Shown: positions 1 through 7,159, counted from the first letter of the stretch. The stretch: 10,093 nt of DNA from Lachnoclostridium sp. UBA7097 (GCA_002499945.1 DKYP01000027.1:41305-51397), one strand, 5' to 3'. Translations and numbers: made by a program. The notes: generated from the letters alone by a model not told the origin.

Positions 1-968
1 CAATAGGCAGCGGGGCATTTAAAAACTGCAAAGGTTTAACAGGGATTGCTATTCCAGATAATGTAAAAACTATCGAAACTGCCCTTTTTTCAGGATGTAG
101 TAATTTAAAAGAAGTCCTGCTTCCTGATGGCATAACGGATATAAATGCAGCAGCGTTTGAGAGCTGCAAGAATTTAACTGGAATAAATCTTCCTGAAAGC
201 CTGGTTAATTTAGGGGATAGTGCATTTTCTGGCTGCCAAAGCTTAAATCCAGTTACAATCCCTGGCAATTTAAAAACCATAGGGCACTGGGCGTTTAGTG
301 GCTGTAAAAAATTATCCGCTATTACAATTCCAGAGAAAACAACACAATTAGGAAACGGGATATTTGATAACTGCACTTCTTTAAAAGAGATTAAAGTAAA
401 ATCTGGCAATAAAAAATATGCATCAAAAAATGGCGTATTGTTTGAACAGAAAAAATCCGGCCTTACGCTAATGGTGTACCCAGCGCAGAAAAAAGGAACT
501 ACTTATAAACTTCCTGGCAAGGCAGACAGTATAGAAAGTGGTGCATTTTCTGGCTGTAAAAAATTAAAGGGGCTTGTAATTACTAGTAACATAAAAAATA
601 TAAATTATACACAGGCTTCATTCTGGGGATTTACTAATTTAAAGAATATAAAAATAACAATGAAGAAAGGGGAAGAAGTTAATATTTCTATTAACCTTAG
701 CCTCCAGAATGCAGATGATGGCATAATGCCCGAAATTACTTCCCAGAACAAAAATGTTGCTGATATAAAATTACCTTCCAAAGACAATTATTTTAAAGAT
801 GATGACACAGACCATGCTTTGGTAAAAGGCACTATTAAAGCAAAGAAAAATGGAAAATCAAAGATTGTATTCCAAAGGACAGTTACCCAGAATAAACAAA
901 CTAGTGGTACAACAATTAAACCTGTGGGTGTAAAGTTAAAAACAACTCTGGACATTACAGTAAAATAA
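1..968 (+). CDS. BspA-type leucine-rich repeat (LRR_5) surface protein, C-terminal part
   Basis: The gene is cut by the window edge. The reading frame is open from base 3 to the TAA at 966-968, giving 321 residues; the TTG at 438 is an internal leucine codon. Six uninterrupted 23-residue repeats of the form I-x-x-x-A-F-x-x-C-x-x-L-x-x-I-x-I-P begin at bases 3, 72, 141, 210, 279 and 348. After an insertion of the BspA kind (about residues 130-176, with the motif NKKYASKNGVLF), a seventh repeat starts at 531 and a weak eighth near 600. This is the Treponema/BspA LRR_5 family, normally secreted or wall-attached and involved in adhesion. The last 110 residues look like an Ig-like Big_2-type domain, with a GTIKAKKNGKSKIVF strand pattern. 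No sortase motif or membrane segment follows, so the anchor or signal peptide must lie upstream. The ligand is unknown. Confidence 0.85.
   Translation, partial: IGSGAFKNCKGLTGIAIPDNVKTIETALFSGCSNLKEVLLPDGITDINAAAFESCKNLTGINLPESLVNLGDSAFSGCQSLNPVTIPGNLKTIGHWAFSGCKKLSAITIPEKTTQLGNGIFDNCTSLKEIKVKSGNKKYASKNGVLFEQKKSGLTLMVYPAQKKGTTYKLPGKADSIESGAFSGCKKLKGLVITSNIKNINYTQASFWGFTNLKNIKITMKKGEEVNISINLSLQNADDGIMPEITSQNKNVADIKLPSKDNYFKDDDTDHALVKGTIKAKKNGKSKIVFQRTVTQNKQTSGTTIKPVGVKLKTTLDITVK
3..416 (+). repeat. Six tandem 69-base LRR coding units
   Basis: Units start at 3, 72, 141, 210, 279 and 348, an exact period of 69 bases or 23 codons. The DNA copies have diverged, but each keeps the AF-x-x-C-x-x-L core at the same phase, including one cysteine per repeat. 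This is a protein-level repeat rather than a recent DNA duplication. Confidence 0.85.
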
Positions 969-1005
969 CAATTATTATATCTATTTTCTGATAAAAGGAT
1001 AACTT

Positions 1006-1035
1006 AAGAGCGGGAGAATAACTCCTGCTCTTTTT
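1006..1035 (+). terminator. Rho-independent terminator after the LRR gene
   Basis: An 11-bp stem (1006-1016 with 1022-1032, one G-T pair) encloses the loop AATAA and runs into TTTTT at 1031-1035. It sits 37 bases after the LRR stop codon. It also lies just beyond the stop of the convergent carboxypeptidase gene and may serve both, although the T-run is only good in the + direction. Confidence 0.85.
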
Positions 1036-1039
1036 ATGC

Positions 1040-1852
1040 TTATATATTTCCAAGTTTTTTATAAAATTCTTCAAGTGTAAGCTTGTTTTTCATTATATAT
1101 TTTGCTGCTTCTTTCCCTACGTACCTGAAATGCCATGGTTCAAAGTTTACGCCTGTAATATTGCTTTTATCTTCTGGATACCGCAATATAAAACCATATT
1201 TGTAACAGTTATTACGAAGCCACTTATTGCCTGGTTCTTCCATCTGGGAAACGTCCATATTTGTATTGCCTGAACAGAGTATGTCAAGTGCAAGCCCTGT
1301 CTGGTGTTCGCTGCACCCTGCCGGCATTGTTTCTTTATACACTTCCTCTAATGCTGCTTCATATGCCATGCCCCTGCCCATACATATATTTACATCTTCA
1401 TCAACAAGGCTTTGCTGTTTTTCGTAACTTCTGTATGCAGAAGCAATCCAGTAACTATACCCTTCCGTTTTTGCATCTGCAAGCATCTTTACAAGGCTGT
1501 CATAAAGATATTCTGATGCCTGCAGCCTTCCATTGCATATATATCTTAAAGAAAGGCTGTAATCCTTTGGAAGTGGGTTGTCCCTGTTGGCAAGTATAAG
1601 GTATTTCTGGTTTTTACTATAAATTCCAAGGCATTTTTTATCTGCGCCCGTATTTTTATTTTCATCACTGGAATATTTAACCTTTTCATTATCTGCCTTG
1701 CTGGCATTACCATTTAACTTTACACTATAGCCCGTATCCCCTGTAATTTCCGCTTTATTACTTCCCTTTAGGAAGATAAAACAAATTATTCCTGAAACCA
1801 GCACTGAACAAATTATACAACACAATACATTTTTAAATAATTTTTTTAACAT
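1040..1852 (-). CDS. Membrane-anchored VanY-family D-alanyl-D-alanine carboxypeptidase (peptidase M15B)
   Basis: A 270-residue protein. Residues 7-29 form one hydrophobic segment after a lysine-rich start. No lipobox is seen, so it is probably an N-terminal membrane anchor with the enzyme outside. A polar linker (30-75) precedes the zinc peptidase domain (about 80-260). The M15 signatures are present: SAYRS (138-142), SEHQTGLALD (181-190) with zinc ligands H183 and D190, and FEPWHFRYV (237-245) with catalytic E238 and zinc ligand H241. Family members remove the terminal D-Ala from peptidoglycan stem peptides; the homologous VanY acts in glycopeptide resistance. No vanH, vanA, vanX or vanRS genes are nearby, so a wall-maintenance role is more likely than resistance. 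The ATG at 1852 follows the ribosome binding site AAGGAGA (1861-1867) by 8 bases. It appears monocistronic; I see no strong promoter in the upstream spacer. Confidence 0.9.
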   Translation of the reverse strand: MLKKLFKNVLCCIICSVLVSGIICFIFLKGSNKAEITGDTGYSVKLNGNASKADNEKVKYSSDENKNTGADKKCLGIYSKNQKYLILANRDNPLPKDYSLSLRYICNGRLQASEYLYDSLVKMLADAKTEGYSYWIASAYRSYEKQQSLVDEDVNICMGRGMAYEAALEEVYKETMPAGCSEHQTGLALDILCSGNTNMDVSQMEEPGNKWLRNNCYKYGFILRYPEDKSNITGVNFEPWHFRYVGKEAAKYIMKNKLTLEEFYKKLGNI

Positions 1853-1992
1853 ACCACAGTTCTCCTTATCTGAAGTTAGAATTTACTTCTGTTTTTTAAC
1901 TTTAGATAATAGTAAAATGCTGCTGTATGCTTTTTATTGCGTATTTGCATCATATATGTATATTTTATCCTGTTTGCCTTTTCCAGACGCAG

Positions 1993-2042
1993 AAATGCCA
2001 CCCTGCCATAAGCTTGGTATGCCTGCTGGCAGGGTGGCATTT
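1993..2042 (-). terminator. Strong hairpin at the end of the heat-shock operon
   Basis: A perfect 16-bp inverted repeat (1993-2008 with 2027-2042) with an 18-base loop lies 8 bases past the dnaJ stop codon. On the transcribed minus strand only three T residues follow the stem, so it is a weaker intrinsic terminator than its stability suggests. It may also protect the 3' end of the mRNA. Confidence 0.7.
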
Positions 2043-2050
2043 TATATTAT

Positions 2051-3208
2051 TTATTTTTTCCCGAAATGCTTCTTTTTCTTTTTGCCTTCTGTCTTTTCTT
2101 CTTCTGATGTGCTGTTTTCTTCTTTTTCACCATACATGGCTTTATCAAACTGCATCAGAAGGTCTTTTTGTTCCTGTGTCATGCTTGCTGGTACCTGCAC
2201 TACAAGGGTTACATAATGGTCGCCACGCACCTGTCTGTTACGCAGTGACGGCACACCTTTGTTCCTTAAACGTACCCTTGTATCTGTCTGTGTGCCTGGC
2301 TTTACATTATAAATAACTTCACCATCTATTGTTTTAATATACACATCGCCGCCAAGCGCTGCCTGCGTAAATGTTATAGGTGCTGTAGAATATATGTCCC
2401 TGTCCTGGCGCTGGAAAAGCGGATGCCTGCTTACAAGCACTTCTACAAGCAAATCGCCCCTTCCGCCGCCATTTATGCCTGGCTCGCCTTTGTCACGTAT
2501 CCTTACACACTGCCCGTTATCTATGCCGGCAGGGATTGATACTGAAATCTTTTTGCGTTTGCTTACATAGCCGCTTCCATTACATTCAGTACATTTGCTT
2601 TTTATAATCTTTCCTGTTCCACGGCAGTCAGGACATGCCTGGACATTTCTTACCACACCAAATAATGACTGCTGCGTAAATACAACCTGGCCTTTGCCGC
2701 CACACTTTGAGCATGTTTCAGGTGATGTGCCAGGTTTTGCACCCGTCCCATGGCAGTTAGAACATTCCTCTTTTAATGTAATATCTATCTCTTTATCTAC
2801 GCCAAAACATGCTTCTTCAAATGTAATCCTTACTGATGTACGGACATTCTGCCCTCTCATCGGCCCGTTGCCCTGTGCTCTTGAACGGCTGCCGCCACCG
2901 AAAAATTCACCGAAAATATCCCCAAAGATATCTCCCATGTCCATTCCGCCAAAATCAAAGCCGCCGCCACCAGCACCGCCTTCAAATGCGGCATGGCCAA
3001 ACTGGTCATACTGGCGTCTTTTATCAGCGTCACTAAGCACTGCATAAGCCTCTGAAGCTTCTTTAAATTTTACTTCTGCATCTTTATCACCCGGATTAAT
3101 ATCCGGGTGGTATTTCTTAGCCAGTTTACGGTATGCCGATTTAATCTCTGAATCAGAAGCCCCGCGGTCTACTCCAAGGACTTCGTAATAATCTCTTTTA
3201 TCTGCCAT
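2051..3208 (-). CDS. dnaJ: Chaperone protein DnaJ (Hsp40, type I)
   Basis: DnaJ delivers unfolded clients to DnaK and stimulates its ATPase through the J domain, in the cytoplasm. All type I parts are present in 385 residues. The J domain (1-70) has HPD at 34-36. A Gly/Phe region (71-106) contains DIF repeats. The zinc domain (149-213) has four CxxCxGxG motifs (C149/C152, C166/C169, C192/C195, C206/C209), followed by the substrate-binding C-terminal domains (about 218-340). After the usual end there is an odd charged tail: an acidic stretch (361-374) and then lysine-rich residues to the end. The ATG at 3208 follows AGGGGAG (3217-3223) by 8 bases. It is the last gene of the hrcA operon, 87 bases after dnaK. 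The prmA gene that often follows dnaJ in Firmicutes is not here. Confidence 0.97.
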   Translation of the reverse strand: MADKRDYYEVLGVDRGASDSEIKSAYRKLAKKYHPDINPGDKDAEVKFKEASEAYAVLSDADKRRQYDQFGHAAFEGGAGGGGFDFGGMDMGDIFGDIFGEFFGGGSRSRAQGNGPMRGQNVRTSVRITFEEACFGVDKEIDITLKEECSNCHGTGAKPGTSPETCSKCGGKGQVVFTQQSLFGVVRNVQACPDCRGTGKIIKSKCTECNGSGYVSKRKKISVSIPAGIDNGQCVRIRDKGEPGINGGGRGDLLVEVLVSRHPLFQRQDRDIYSTAPITFTQAALGGDVYIKTIDGEVIYNVKPGTQTDTRVRLRNKGVPSLRNRQVRGDHYVTLVVQVPASMTQEQKDLLMQFDKAMYGEKEENSTSEEEKTEGKKKKKHFGKK

Positions 3209-3267
3209 AAAAATCGCTCCCCTGGTTTATTATAACCTTCCAGAACTTCTTACCACGCTTAAAGCCA

Positions 3268-3284
3268 TGCCGCAAAAGGCGGCA
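3268..3284 (-). other. Hairpin in the dnaK-dnaJ spacer
   Basis: A 6-bp GC-rich inverted repeat (3268-3273 with 3279-3284, loop of 5) lies 11 bases after the dnaK stop codon. It has no T-run after it on the transcribed strand, so read-through into dnaJ is expected. Such a stem could slow 3' exonucleases or set the DnaK:DnaJ ratio; that role is inference. Confidence 0.5.
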
Positions 3285-3295
3285 CTTTCCGTCTT

Positions 3296-5170
3296 TTATA
3301 CCTCGCGGTAATCACCATCAACTACATCATCAGCAGCGCCTGCATTTCCTTGTGCTGCACCCATATCAGGACCTGCTCCGCCCATATCAGGGCCTGCACC
3401 TGCTGCCTGTGCACTTTCATACATCTTCTGGAATACACTCTGTGCGCTTTCCATAAGTTTCTCTTTGCCAGCCTTTAATTCATCAATATCACTGTCTGAA
3501 AGACTTTCAGGATTCGTCCTTTCAACAACTGCTTTAAGTGCATCAATTTCTGCCTGTACTTTTTCCTTTTCAGCAGAATCAATCTTATCGCCTACTTCGT
3601 CAAGTGCCTTCTGTGTCTGGAATACTATGCTGTCTGCATCGTTACGTGCGTCAATTCCTTCTTTGCGTTTCTTATCCTCTGCTTCAAACTGTGCAGCTTC
3701 TTTTACAGCCCTGTCAATTTCATCATCTGACATATTTGAACCTGCTGTAATAGTGATATGCTGTTCTTTGCCTGTACCAAGGTCCTTAGCAGAAACATTT
3801 ACAATACCATTGGCATCAATATCAAATGTAACTTCAATCTGTGGTACACCACGCCTTGCTGGAGGGATACCATCAAGCCTGAACTGCCCGAGTGATTTAT
3901 TATCCTTTGCAAACTGGCGCTCACCCTGTAATACATTAATATCAACTGCACTCTGGTTATCAGCTGCTGTAGAGAATACCTGGCTCTTCTTTGTAGGAAT
4001 TGTAGTATTTCTTTCAATAAGCCTTGTAGCAACGCCGCCCATTGTTTCGATTGAAAGTGAAAGCGGTGTTACATCAAGAAGAAGGATATCGCCTGCACCA
4101 GCATCACCTGCAAGCTTGCCGCCCTGGATAGAAGCGCCAAGTGCTACACATTCATCAGGGTTAAGTGACTTGTTAGGGTCATGGCCTGTAAGCTGTTTAA
4201 CCTTATCCTGTACTGCCGGGATACGTGTAGAACCACCTACAAGAAGCACCTTGCCAAGTTCTGAAGCTGTAAGCCCTGCATCCCTTAAAGCATTAGTTAC
4301 AGGTGTTGCAGTCCTTTCTACAAGGTCATGTGTAAGTTCATCAAATTTAGCACGTGTAAGGTTCATGTCAAAGTGCTTAGGACCTTCTGGTGTTGCAGTA
4401 ATAAATGGCAGGTTGATATTTGTTGTTGTAGCTGATGAAAGCTCTTTCTTAGCCTTTTCTGCTGCTTCATTAAGCCTCTGGAGTGCCATCTTATCTGTAG
4501 AAAGGTCAATGCCTTCTGTATTTTTAAATTCCTGTATCATATAATCTGTAATCTTTTTATCAAAATCATCACCACCAAGGCGGTTATCACCTGATGTTGA
4601 AAGAACTTCGATTACACCATCACCGATATCAATAATGGATACATCAAATGTACCACCACCTAAGTCGTATACCATAATCTTCTGTTCTTTTTCATTGTCA
4701 AGCCCATAAGCAAGTGCTGCTGCTGTAGGCTCATTTATAATACGCTTAACATCAAGCCCTGCAATCTTGCCTGCATCCTTTGTAGCCTGGCGCTGTGCAT
4801 CATTAAAGTAAGCTGGTACTGTAATAACTGCTTCTGTAACCTTTTCACCAAGGTAGCTTTCTGCATCTGCCTTTAACTTCTGGAGTATCATTGCTGAAAT
4901 CTCCTGTGGTGAATACTTTTTATCATCAATAGATACACGGTGGTCTGTACCCATGCTCCTCTTAATTGAAGAAATTGTTTTATCTGCATTGGTTACTGCC
5001 TGGCGTTTTGCAGGCTCACCTACTAATCTTTCACCAGTCTTTGTAAAAGCAACAACTGAAGGTGTTGTCCTTGCCCCTTCTGTATTAGCTACTACTACAG
5101 GCTTGCCGCCTTCCATAACAGCTACACATGAATTTGTTGTACCTAAGTCAATACCAATAATTTTACTCAT
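3296..5170 (-). CDS. dnaK: Chaperone protein DnaK (Hsp70)
   Basis: DnaK is the ATP-driven chaperone that binds exposed hydrophobic peptides, helped by DnaJ and GrpE in the cytoplasm. The 624 residues carry the Hsp70 marks: IDLGTTNSCVAV near the N-terminus (7-18), YDLGGGTFDVSI (168-179), VGGSTRIP (311-318), the interdomain linker around LLLDVTPL (363-370), a substrate domain (about 371-480) and a helical lid. Near residues 70-90 the stretch between IKRSMG and the SPQEISA motif is short, lacking the insert of Gram-negative DnaK, as in Firmicutes. The frame stays open upstream to an ATG at 5257, but the start at 5170 is right: MSKIIGIDLG is the canonical N-terminus and AAAGAGG (5177-5183) precedes it by 6 bases. 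The C-terminal tail has a duplicated GAGPDMG and ends in DGDYREV. Third gene of the operon; the 121-base spacer after grpE contains hairpins. Confidence 0.98.
   Translation of the reverse strand: MSKIIGIDLGTTNSCVAVMEGGKPVVVANTEGARTTPSVVAFTKTGERLVGEPAKRQAVTNADKTISSIKRSMGTDHRVSIDDKKYSPQEISAMILQKLKADAESYLGEKVTEAVITVPAYFNDAQRQATKDAGKIAGLDVKRIINEPTAAALAYGLDNEKEQKIMVYDLGGGTFDVSIIDIGDGVIEVLSTSGDNRLGGDDFDKKITDYMIQEFKNTEGIDLSTDKMALQRLNEAAEKAKKELSSATTTNINLPFITATPEGPKHFDMNLTRAKFDELTHDLVERTATPVTNALRDAGLTASELGKVLLVGGSTRIPAVQDKVKQLTGHDPNKSLNPDECVALGASIQGGKLAGDAGAGDILLLDVTPLSLSIETMGGVATRLIERNTTIPTKKSQVFSTAADNQSAVDINVLQGERQFAKDNKSLGQFRLDGIPPARRGVPQIEVTFDIDANGIVNVSAKDLGTGKEQHITITAGSNMSDDEIDRAVKEAAQFEAEDKKRKEGIDARNDADSIVFQTQKALDEVGDKIDSAEKEKVQAEIDALKAVVERTNPESLSDSDIDELKAGKEKLMESAQSVFQKMYESAQAAGAGPDMGGAGPDMGAAQGNAGAADDVVDGDYREV
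3360..3401 (-). repeat. Tandem 21-base duplication in the dnaK tail
   Basis: Two adjacent 21-base units (3360-3380 and 3381-3401) encode GAGPDMG twice at DnaK residues 591-604. This is the disordered tail beyond the lid, where repeat-length change is tolerated. Confidence 0.75.
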
Positions 5171-5176
5171 AATTAA

Positions 5177-5183
5177 CCTCTTT
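5177..5183 (-). promoter_or_regulatory. dnaK ribosome binding site
   Basis: AAAGAGG on the minus strand, 6 bases before the ATG at 5170. It decides the dnaK start against the in-frame ATG at 5257, which would add 29 residues not found in Hsp70 proteins. Confidence 0.8.
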
Positions 5184-5213
5184 TCTGCGCCGCTCTTTTT
5201 GTATAACAGGTCT

Positions 5214-5262
5214 GCTGTCAGACAGCGCAAAGACACAAACCCGCCGGGCAGGAACACCTGCC
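5214..5262 (-). other. Hairpins in the grpE-dnaK spacer
   Basis: The 121-base spacer (5171-5291) has a 6-bp stem with tetraloop at 5247-5262 (GGCAGG TGTT CCTGCC on the transcribed strand). A second inverted repeat lies at 5214-5226 (6-bp arms around one base). No T-run follows either, so neither looks like a terminator. They are candidates for mRNA processing or stabilising elements at the 5' side of the dnaK message. No convincing internal promoter is seen. Confidence 0.5.
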
Positions 5263-5291
5263 ACTTGATATATTCTTATAACAAACCTAAA

Positions 5292-5999
5292 TTAATTAAC
5301 CACTTTTACCATACTATGCCTTACTACACTTTCTTTATACATATAGCCTTTCTGCATCTCCTCTGCAACCGTGCCGCTTTCAAGTGTATCATCATCAACA
5401 GCCATAACAGCATTATGGAGATTTGGGTCAAATTCCTGCCCTACGGCTTCTATAGGTTTTACGCCAAGCTCGCCAAGTGCAGTAACAAGCTGCTTGTAGA
5501 CAAGTTCCACACCCTGTACAAAAGGTGCATCTTTCTCTTCTTCAGGAACTCCTGCAAGGCCCCTTTCAAAATTATCTATAACAGGGAGTATCTTTTCTAC
5601 AACAGTTTTTGCCCCGGTTTCAAACATCTGTGACTTTTCTTTTTCAGAACGTTTCCTGAAATTCTCAAACTCTGCAAGCTGCCTTACCCTTTTATCCTCA
5701 AGTTCAGCAAGCTTTGCTTCAAGCTTCTCAAGGTTTTTGTCCTTCTTCCTGCCAAAACGTTTCTCTTTCTTAGGTGTCCCGGCTTTGGCATCACTGTTTT
5801 CTTCTTCCCCGGAAACATTTCCTGCTGCATCTTCCGCTTCAGAAGAACCATCTTCTTCCTGTTCCTCCCCAGATACATTTTCTGCATTATCCACATCTTT
5901 TATGCCAGCATCTTCATTATCCTGTCCTTCAGGGGAAGCACTGCCTTCTGCCTGCTTAATATCCTCAACTTCATTATCTAAACCATTTTCTGCTGCCAC
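5292..5999 (-). CDS. grpE: Nucleotide exchange factor GrpE
   Basis: GrpE is a cytoplasmic dimer that releases ADP from DnaK. With the GTG at 5999 as start it has 235 residues. Roughly residues 1-72 are acidic and low in complexity, with the hexapeptide NVSGEE occurring twice. A basic patch (KKEKRFGRKK, about 77-86) follows. Then come the long coiled-coil helix with the family motif LAEFENFRKRSEKEK and the beta-domain with EFDPNLHNAV, which contacts DnaK. The protein ends in MVKVVN. The frame is open to a GTG at 6011, but the ribosome binding site would overlap that codon. The GTG at 5999 sits 9 bases after GAGGTG (6009-6014), so I prefer it. The acidic N-terminus is longer than in Escherichia coli GrpE. 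Second gene of the operon. Confidence 0.95.
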   Translation of the reverse strand: MAAENGLDNEVEDIKQAEGSASPEGQDNEDAGIKDVDNAENVSGEEQEEDGSSEAEDAAGNVSGEEENSDAKAGTPKKEKRFGRKKDKNLEKLEAKLAELEDKRVRQLAEFENFRKRSEKEKSQMFETGAKTVVEKILPVIDNFERGLAGVPEEEKDAPFVQGVELVYKQLVTALGELGVKPIEAVGQEFDPNLHNAVMAVDDDTLESGTVAEEMQKGYMYKESVVRHSMVKVVN

Positions 6000-6008
6000 T
6001 GCATTTAC

Positions 6009-6019
6009 CACCTCTCTTA
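6009..6019 (-). promoter_or_regulatory. grpE ribosome binding site
   Basis: The transcribed strand reads TAAGAGAGGTG here. The GAGGTG core is 9 bases from the GTG at 5999. It overlaps the GTG at 6011, which argues against that longer start. An out-of-frame ATG at 6004 opens an 8-codon reading frame that overlaps the grpE start. Confidence 0.65.
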
Positions 6020-6050
6020 TTTATCCTGGTACATGGATAAACCATGCCAG
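6020..6050 (-). promoter_or_regulatory. Two competing hairpins upstream of grpE
   Basis: In the hrcA-grpE spacer, CTGG-CATGG pairs with CCATG-CCAG across 6026-6050 (9 bp, a 2-base bulge, loop of 5). Alternatively, a 7-bp stem pairs TTTATCC with GGATAAA across 6020-6041. The two structures share bases 6026-6041 and cannot form together. The second ends directly beside the grpE ribosome binding site. A role in grpE translation or mRNA processing is inference. Confidence 0.45.
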
Positions 6051-6061
6051 TTACTGCCGCC

Positions 6062-7096
6062 CTATCCATCCTTGAATATATCATCAAGCTGCACCATTAA
6101 TGACTGCAGGGTGCTTACTACCTTATCATAGTCCATACGCTTAGGCCCTACAATCCCGATTTTGCCATATACACCTTCATGTATCCTGTACGTGGCAGTT
6201 ACCATAGAGCAGTCTTTCATGCTTTCTACTTTTGTTTCATTGCCAATATAAACCTGTATGTCATGGGTTTCACTTCCACCGCCTGGTTCTGTCGTTCCAA
6301 GCCAGTTATTAATAATCCTTTTCTCCTCAAATGCATTAAGAAGCTCTGTTGTTTCTGACTTGCTTGAAAGCTCAGGGTATTTTAAGAAGTTCGTAGCACC
6401 ACTTGTATAAATCTCCAGGTCATCATCTTCTGTAAGTGCATTGCCAATAAGTTCCAGAACCGCATCAATAACGCCTGCATGGCTTCCCGCCTGCTCCTTT
6501 ATCTGCCTGATAATAGCAAGGTTCATTTCTGTAACATCAAGGCCATTTAATGTTGTGTTTAATATAAAATTCAGTTTAACTACAAGTTCCTGTTCCACAG
6601 GTTCATTAACTTTAAGCATCTGGTTTTTAACAACATTGTTGTCAAGGACAATTACTGTAAGAAGGCTCTCCGCATCAACAGGTGTGATTTGTATAAATTT
6701 AACCTTCTTTGACTTATATCTTGGTCCGGATACCATAGTTGCATAATTTGTATTGCTTGCAAGGTACTTTGCCACTTGCTTAAGCAATACATCAATCTTG
6801 CCTGCCTTTTCTTCCAGCTGTTCCTTAAGGTTCTGTACTTCACTTGTCTTGTCATCCAGCATAGTGTCAACATAAAGCCGGTATGCTTTATCTGTAGGTA
6901 TGCGTCCTGCAGAAGTATGCGGCTGTACAATATAACCCATCTCCTCCAAATCGGACATCTCATTACGTATAGTTGCTGAACTTAAGTTTAAATCAGTGTC
7001 CTTTGAAATGGTTCTGGACCCGACAGGCTCTCCAGTTTCCAGATATGTCCGGATTACTGTCTGGAGGATTTTAATCTTCCTTTCACTTAACTCCAA
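6062..7096 (-). CDS. hrcA: Heat-inducible transcription repressor HrcA
   Basis: HrcA is a dimeric repressor that binds CIRCE DNA and is kept active by GroEL in studied species. The protein has 344 residues from the TTG at 7096. An N-terminal winged helix (about 1-75) includes LSSATIRNEMSDLEEMGY, the likely recognition region, and the signature AGRIPTDKAYRLYVD, where the usual glycine before YR is alanine. The HrcA C-terminal domain follows, with CSMVTATYRI and GKIGIVGPKRMDY near the end. No ATG is available. TTG codons lie at 7099 and 7096; AAGGGAG (7104-7110) is 4 bases from the first and 7 from the second, and MELSERK fits the family start, so I chose 7096. Stop is TAG. It is the first gene of the heat-shock operon and should control itself through the CIRCE at 7121-7147. 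Confidence 0.96.
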   Translation of the reverse strand: MELSERKIKILQTVIRTYLETGEPVGSRTISKDTDLNLSSATIRNEMSDLEEMGYIVQPHTSAGRIPTDKAYRLYVDTMLDDKTSEVQNLKEQLEEKAGKIDVLLKQVAKYLASNTNYATMVSGPRYKSKKVKFIQITPVDAESLLTVIVLDNNVVKNQMLKVNEPVEQELVVKLNFILNTTLNGLDVTEMNLAIIRQIKEQAGSHAGVIDAVLELIGNALTEDDDLEIYTSGATNFLKYPELSSKSETTELLNAFEEKRIINNWLGTTEPGGGSETHDIQVYIGNETKVESMKDCSMVTATYRIHEGVYGKIGIVGPKRMDYDKVVSTLQSLMVQLDDIFKDG

Positions 7097-7103
7097 CAAA
7101 CCA

Positions 7104-7110
7104 CTCCCTT
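7104..7110 (-). promoter_or_regulatory. hrcA ribosome binding site
   Basis: AAGGGAG on the minus strand precedes two adjacent TTG codons. Its 7-base spacing favours the TTG at 7096 over that at 7099. A TTG start may limit synthesis of the repressor relative to the chaperones; that is inference. Confidence 0.7.
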
Positions 7111-7120
7111 CTCTGGCTTG

Positions 7121-7147
7121 TTAGCACTCTATAAAATGGAGTGCTAA
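7121..7147 (-). promoter_or_regulatory. CIRCE operator (HrcA binding site)
   Basis: A perfect consensus CIRCE: TTAGCACTC (7121-7129), nine bases, GAGTGCTAA (7139-7147). The symmetry extends to 11-bp arms (7119-7149). It lies just downstream of the promoter -10 box, probably starting within the first few bases of the transcript, so bound HrcA would block initiation. The transcript would carry the same sequence as a 5' hairpin. Confidence 0.98.
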
Positions 7148-7159
7148 CATCTATTTAGT

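Noticed and set aside
1917..2316. Overlapping plus-strand frames of about 100-130 codons near the dnaJ end
   Set aside because: They run across the dnaJ terminator hairpin and into the dnaJ coding region, and are Phe/Cys/Leu-rich shadows without domains.
3229..3234. A perfect TATAAT on the minus strand just before dnaJ
   Set aside because: No -35 box or extended -10 accompanies it, and a transcript from it would start at the ribosome binding site, too close for normal translation.
3465..4544. A 359-codon open frame on the plus strand opposite dnaK
   Set aside because: Long antisense frames over dnaK are a known by-product of its codon bias. The translation is Ser-rich with no recognisable domain, and the minus strand clearly encodes DnaK.
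5171..5257. N-terminal extension of DnaK to an ATG at 5257
   Set aside because: The extra 29 residues are unlike any Hsp70 start, and a good ribosome binding site sits before the canonical MSKIIGIDLG start at 5170.
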